Part shown: positions 5,801-6,260 of the stretch, in pieces
How the letters are laid out: each line of letters begins with the position of its first letter
Position numbering within the stretch: the stretch's first letter is position 1
NCBI GenBank assembly: GCA_023260815.1
Contig: JALQUE010000040.1
Coordinates: 1-6,260, forward strand
Direction of reading: 5' to 3'
DNA from: Roseovarius sp.
GTDB lineage: Bacteria > Pseudomonadota > Alphaproteobacteria > Rhodobacterales > Rhodobacteraceae
Length of the DNA stretch: 6,260 nucleotides
Position numbers and translations under genes: made by a program
Notes under the pieces: generated by a model
Seen by the model: only the letters and a program-made list of their open reading frames with translations
Database searches by the model: none
Told to the model about the DNA's origin: nothing

Positions 5801-6247
5801 TCAGCAGCCGGGCCGCCCCAGCACCATCACCCACAGATTGCCCGGCCCCTGCACCAGTCCGAACTCCACCGCCTGCTCGGCAAGGATGTTGCGACGGTGC
5901 CCCGGAGAGGCCATCCACCCCTCCAGCACCTCTTGCAGACTGCCCTGCCCCTTGGCGATGTTCTCGGCCACGAAACAGAACTTGTAACCCTGCTGTCGCA
6001 CGCGCTGGCCGACGCTGCTGCCATTGCTGCCCTCGTGGCTGAACCGACCCGACCCTGCCAGATCATCGGCATGCGCGGCGGCGGCCCGTGTCAGCGGCGC
6101 GGACACGGTCAGCGCGCCGCGCCCGTCTTGCGCGCGCACCTGCGACAGCCAGCCTTGCGCCGCGCCGCCCAGATCGGCCATCTGCGCCTGCGCCTGCCCC
6201 GCCAGCATCAACCCGGCCAGCATCAACCCTATAAATCTCAGGCCCAT
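5801..6247 (-). CDS. Small secreted CAP-domain (SCP/PR-1-like) protein
   Basis: The product has 148 residues. Residues 1-21 are a signal peptide (hydrophobic LMLAGLMLAG, cut after Ala-Gln-Ala), so it acts in the periplasm or outside the cell. The rest is a minimal bacterial CAP domain: an L52-T-R-A-A-A-A-H59 helix, RFSHEG (68-73), AENIAKG (94-100) and GWMASPGHRRNIL (110-122). His71, Glu95 and His117 match the cavity His/Glu residues of the fold, with Glu108/109 near the fourth position. Cys91 and the C-terminal Cys148 could form a disulfide. At about 125 mature residues it is close to the bare domain, like YkwD-type proteins; their biochemical role is generally unknown. The frame also has a GTG at 6256, but ATG 6247 has GGGAG 8 bases ahead and leaves a proper signal peptide. 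A 300-bp gap separates it from the next gene, so it is probably a separate transcription unit. Confidence 0.9.
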   Translation of the reverse strand: MGLRFIGLMLAGLMLAGQAQAQMADLGGAAQGWLSQVRAQDGRGALTVSAPLTRAAAAHADDLAGSGRFSHEGSNGSSVGQRVRQQGYKFCFVAENIAKGQGSLQEVLEGWMASPGHRRNILAEQAVEFGLVQGPGNLWVMVLGRPGC

Positions 6248-6255
6248 GTCACCCA

Positions 6256-6260
6256 CTCCC
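6256..6260 (-). promoter_or_regulatory. Shine-Dalgarno for the CAP gene
   Basis: GGGAG ends 8 bases before ATG 6247. The in-frame GTG at 6256-6254 overlaps this site, which argues against it as the start. The site reaches the window edge, so anything further upstream is not visible. Confidence 0.55.

Noticed and set aside
5697..5918. 73-residue minus-strand frame overlapping the CAP gene end
   Set aside because: It overlaps conserved CAP-domain codons in another frame and has no family signature.
1..6260. ABC ATPase, CRISPR array, tRNA, insertion sequence or transposase
   Set aside because: I looked for Walker A/LSGGQ motifs, regularly spaced repeats, tRNA-like folds and transposase signatures on both strands and found none.

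Overview
The window is GC-rich (roughly two thirds G+C by eye) and every gene I can support lies on the minus strand. Codon use, the Ala/Arg/Gly-rich proteins, a Tat-type signal peptide and the protein families present suggest an alphaproteobacterium, most likely of the Rhodobacteraceae/Rhodobacterales type. That placement is inference; there is no rRNA or other marker gene in the window.

Layout, in the direction of transcription (high to low coordinates). (1) A short secreted CAP-domain (SCP/PR-1-like) protein, 6247-5801. (2) A gene-free stretch of about 300 bp, 5800-5501, with several GC-rich inverted repeats, including a nested hairpin just ahead of the next gene. (3) A tightly packed run of six genes: a Tat-exported PstS-like phosphate-type binding protein (5500-4478); a class I SAM-dependent methyltransferase (4485-3748); a fusion of an amino-acid-type periplasmic binding protein with an ABC permease domain (3751-2108); a second stand-alone permease of the same type (2111-1455); a TAXI-family binding protein with hydrophobic segments at both ends (1458-226); and, after 26 bp, the start of a secreted cupin-like protein that runs off the window (199-1). 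The first five genes are joined by 4- or 8-base stop/start overlaps, so they are very probably one translationally coupled operon.

The operon is the interesting part. It carries binding proteins of three unrelated transporter classes (PstS, SBP_bac_3, TAXI) with two polar-amino-acid-type permease domains. The window shows no ABC ATPase, no PstC/PstA, no PhoU and no TRAP DctQ/DctM-type permease. A cytoplasmic methyltransferase sits in the middle. Either the missing partners lie beyond base 1, or this is a non-standard envelope transport or sensing system. The two permease domains could pair as a heterodimer; the roles of the PstS-like, TAXI, methyltransferase and cupin proteins in such a complex cannot be read from the sequence.
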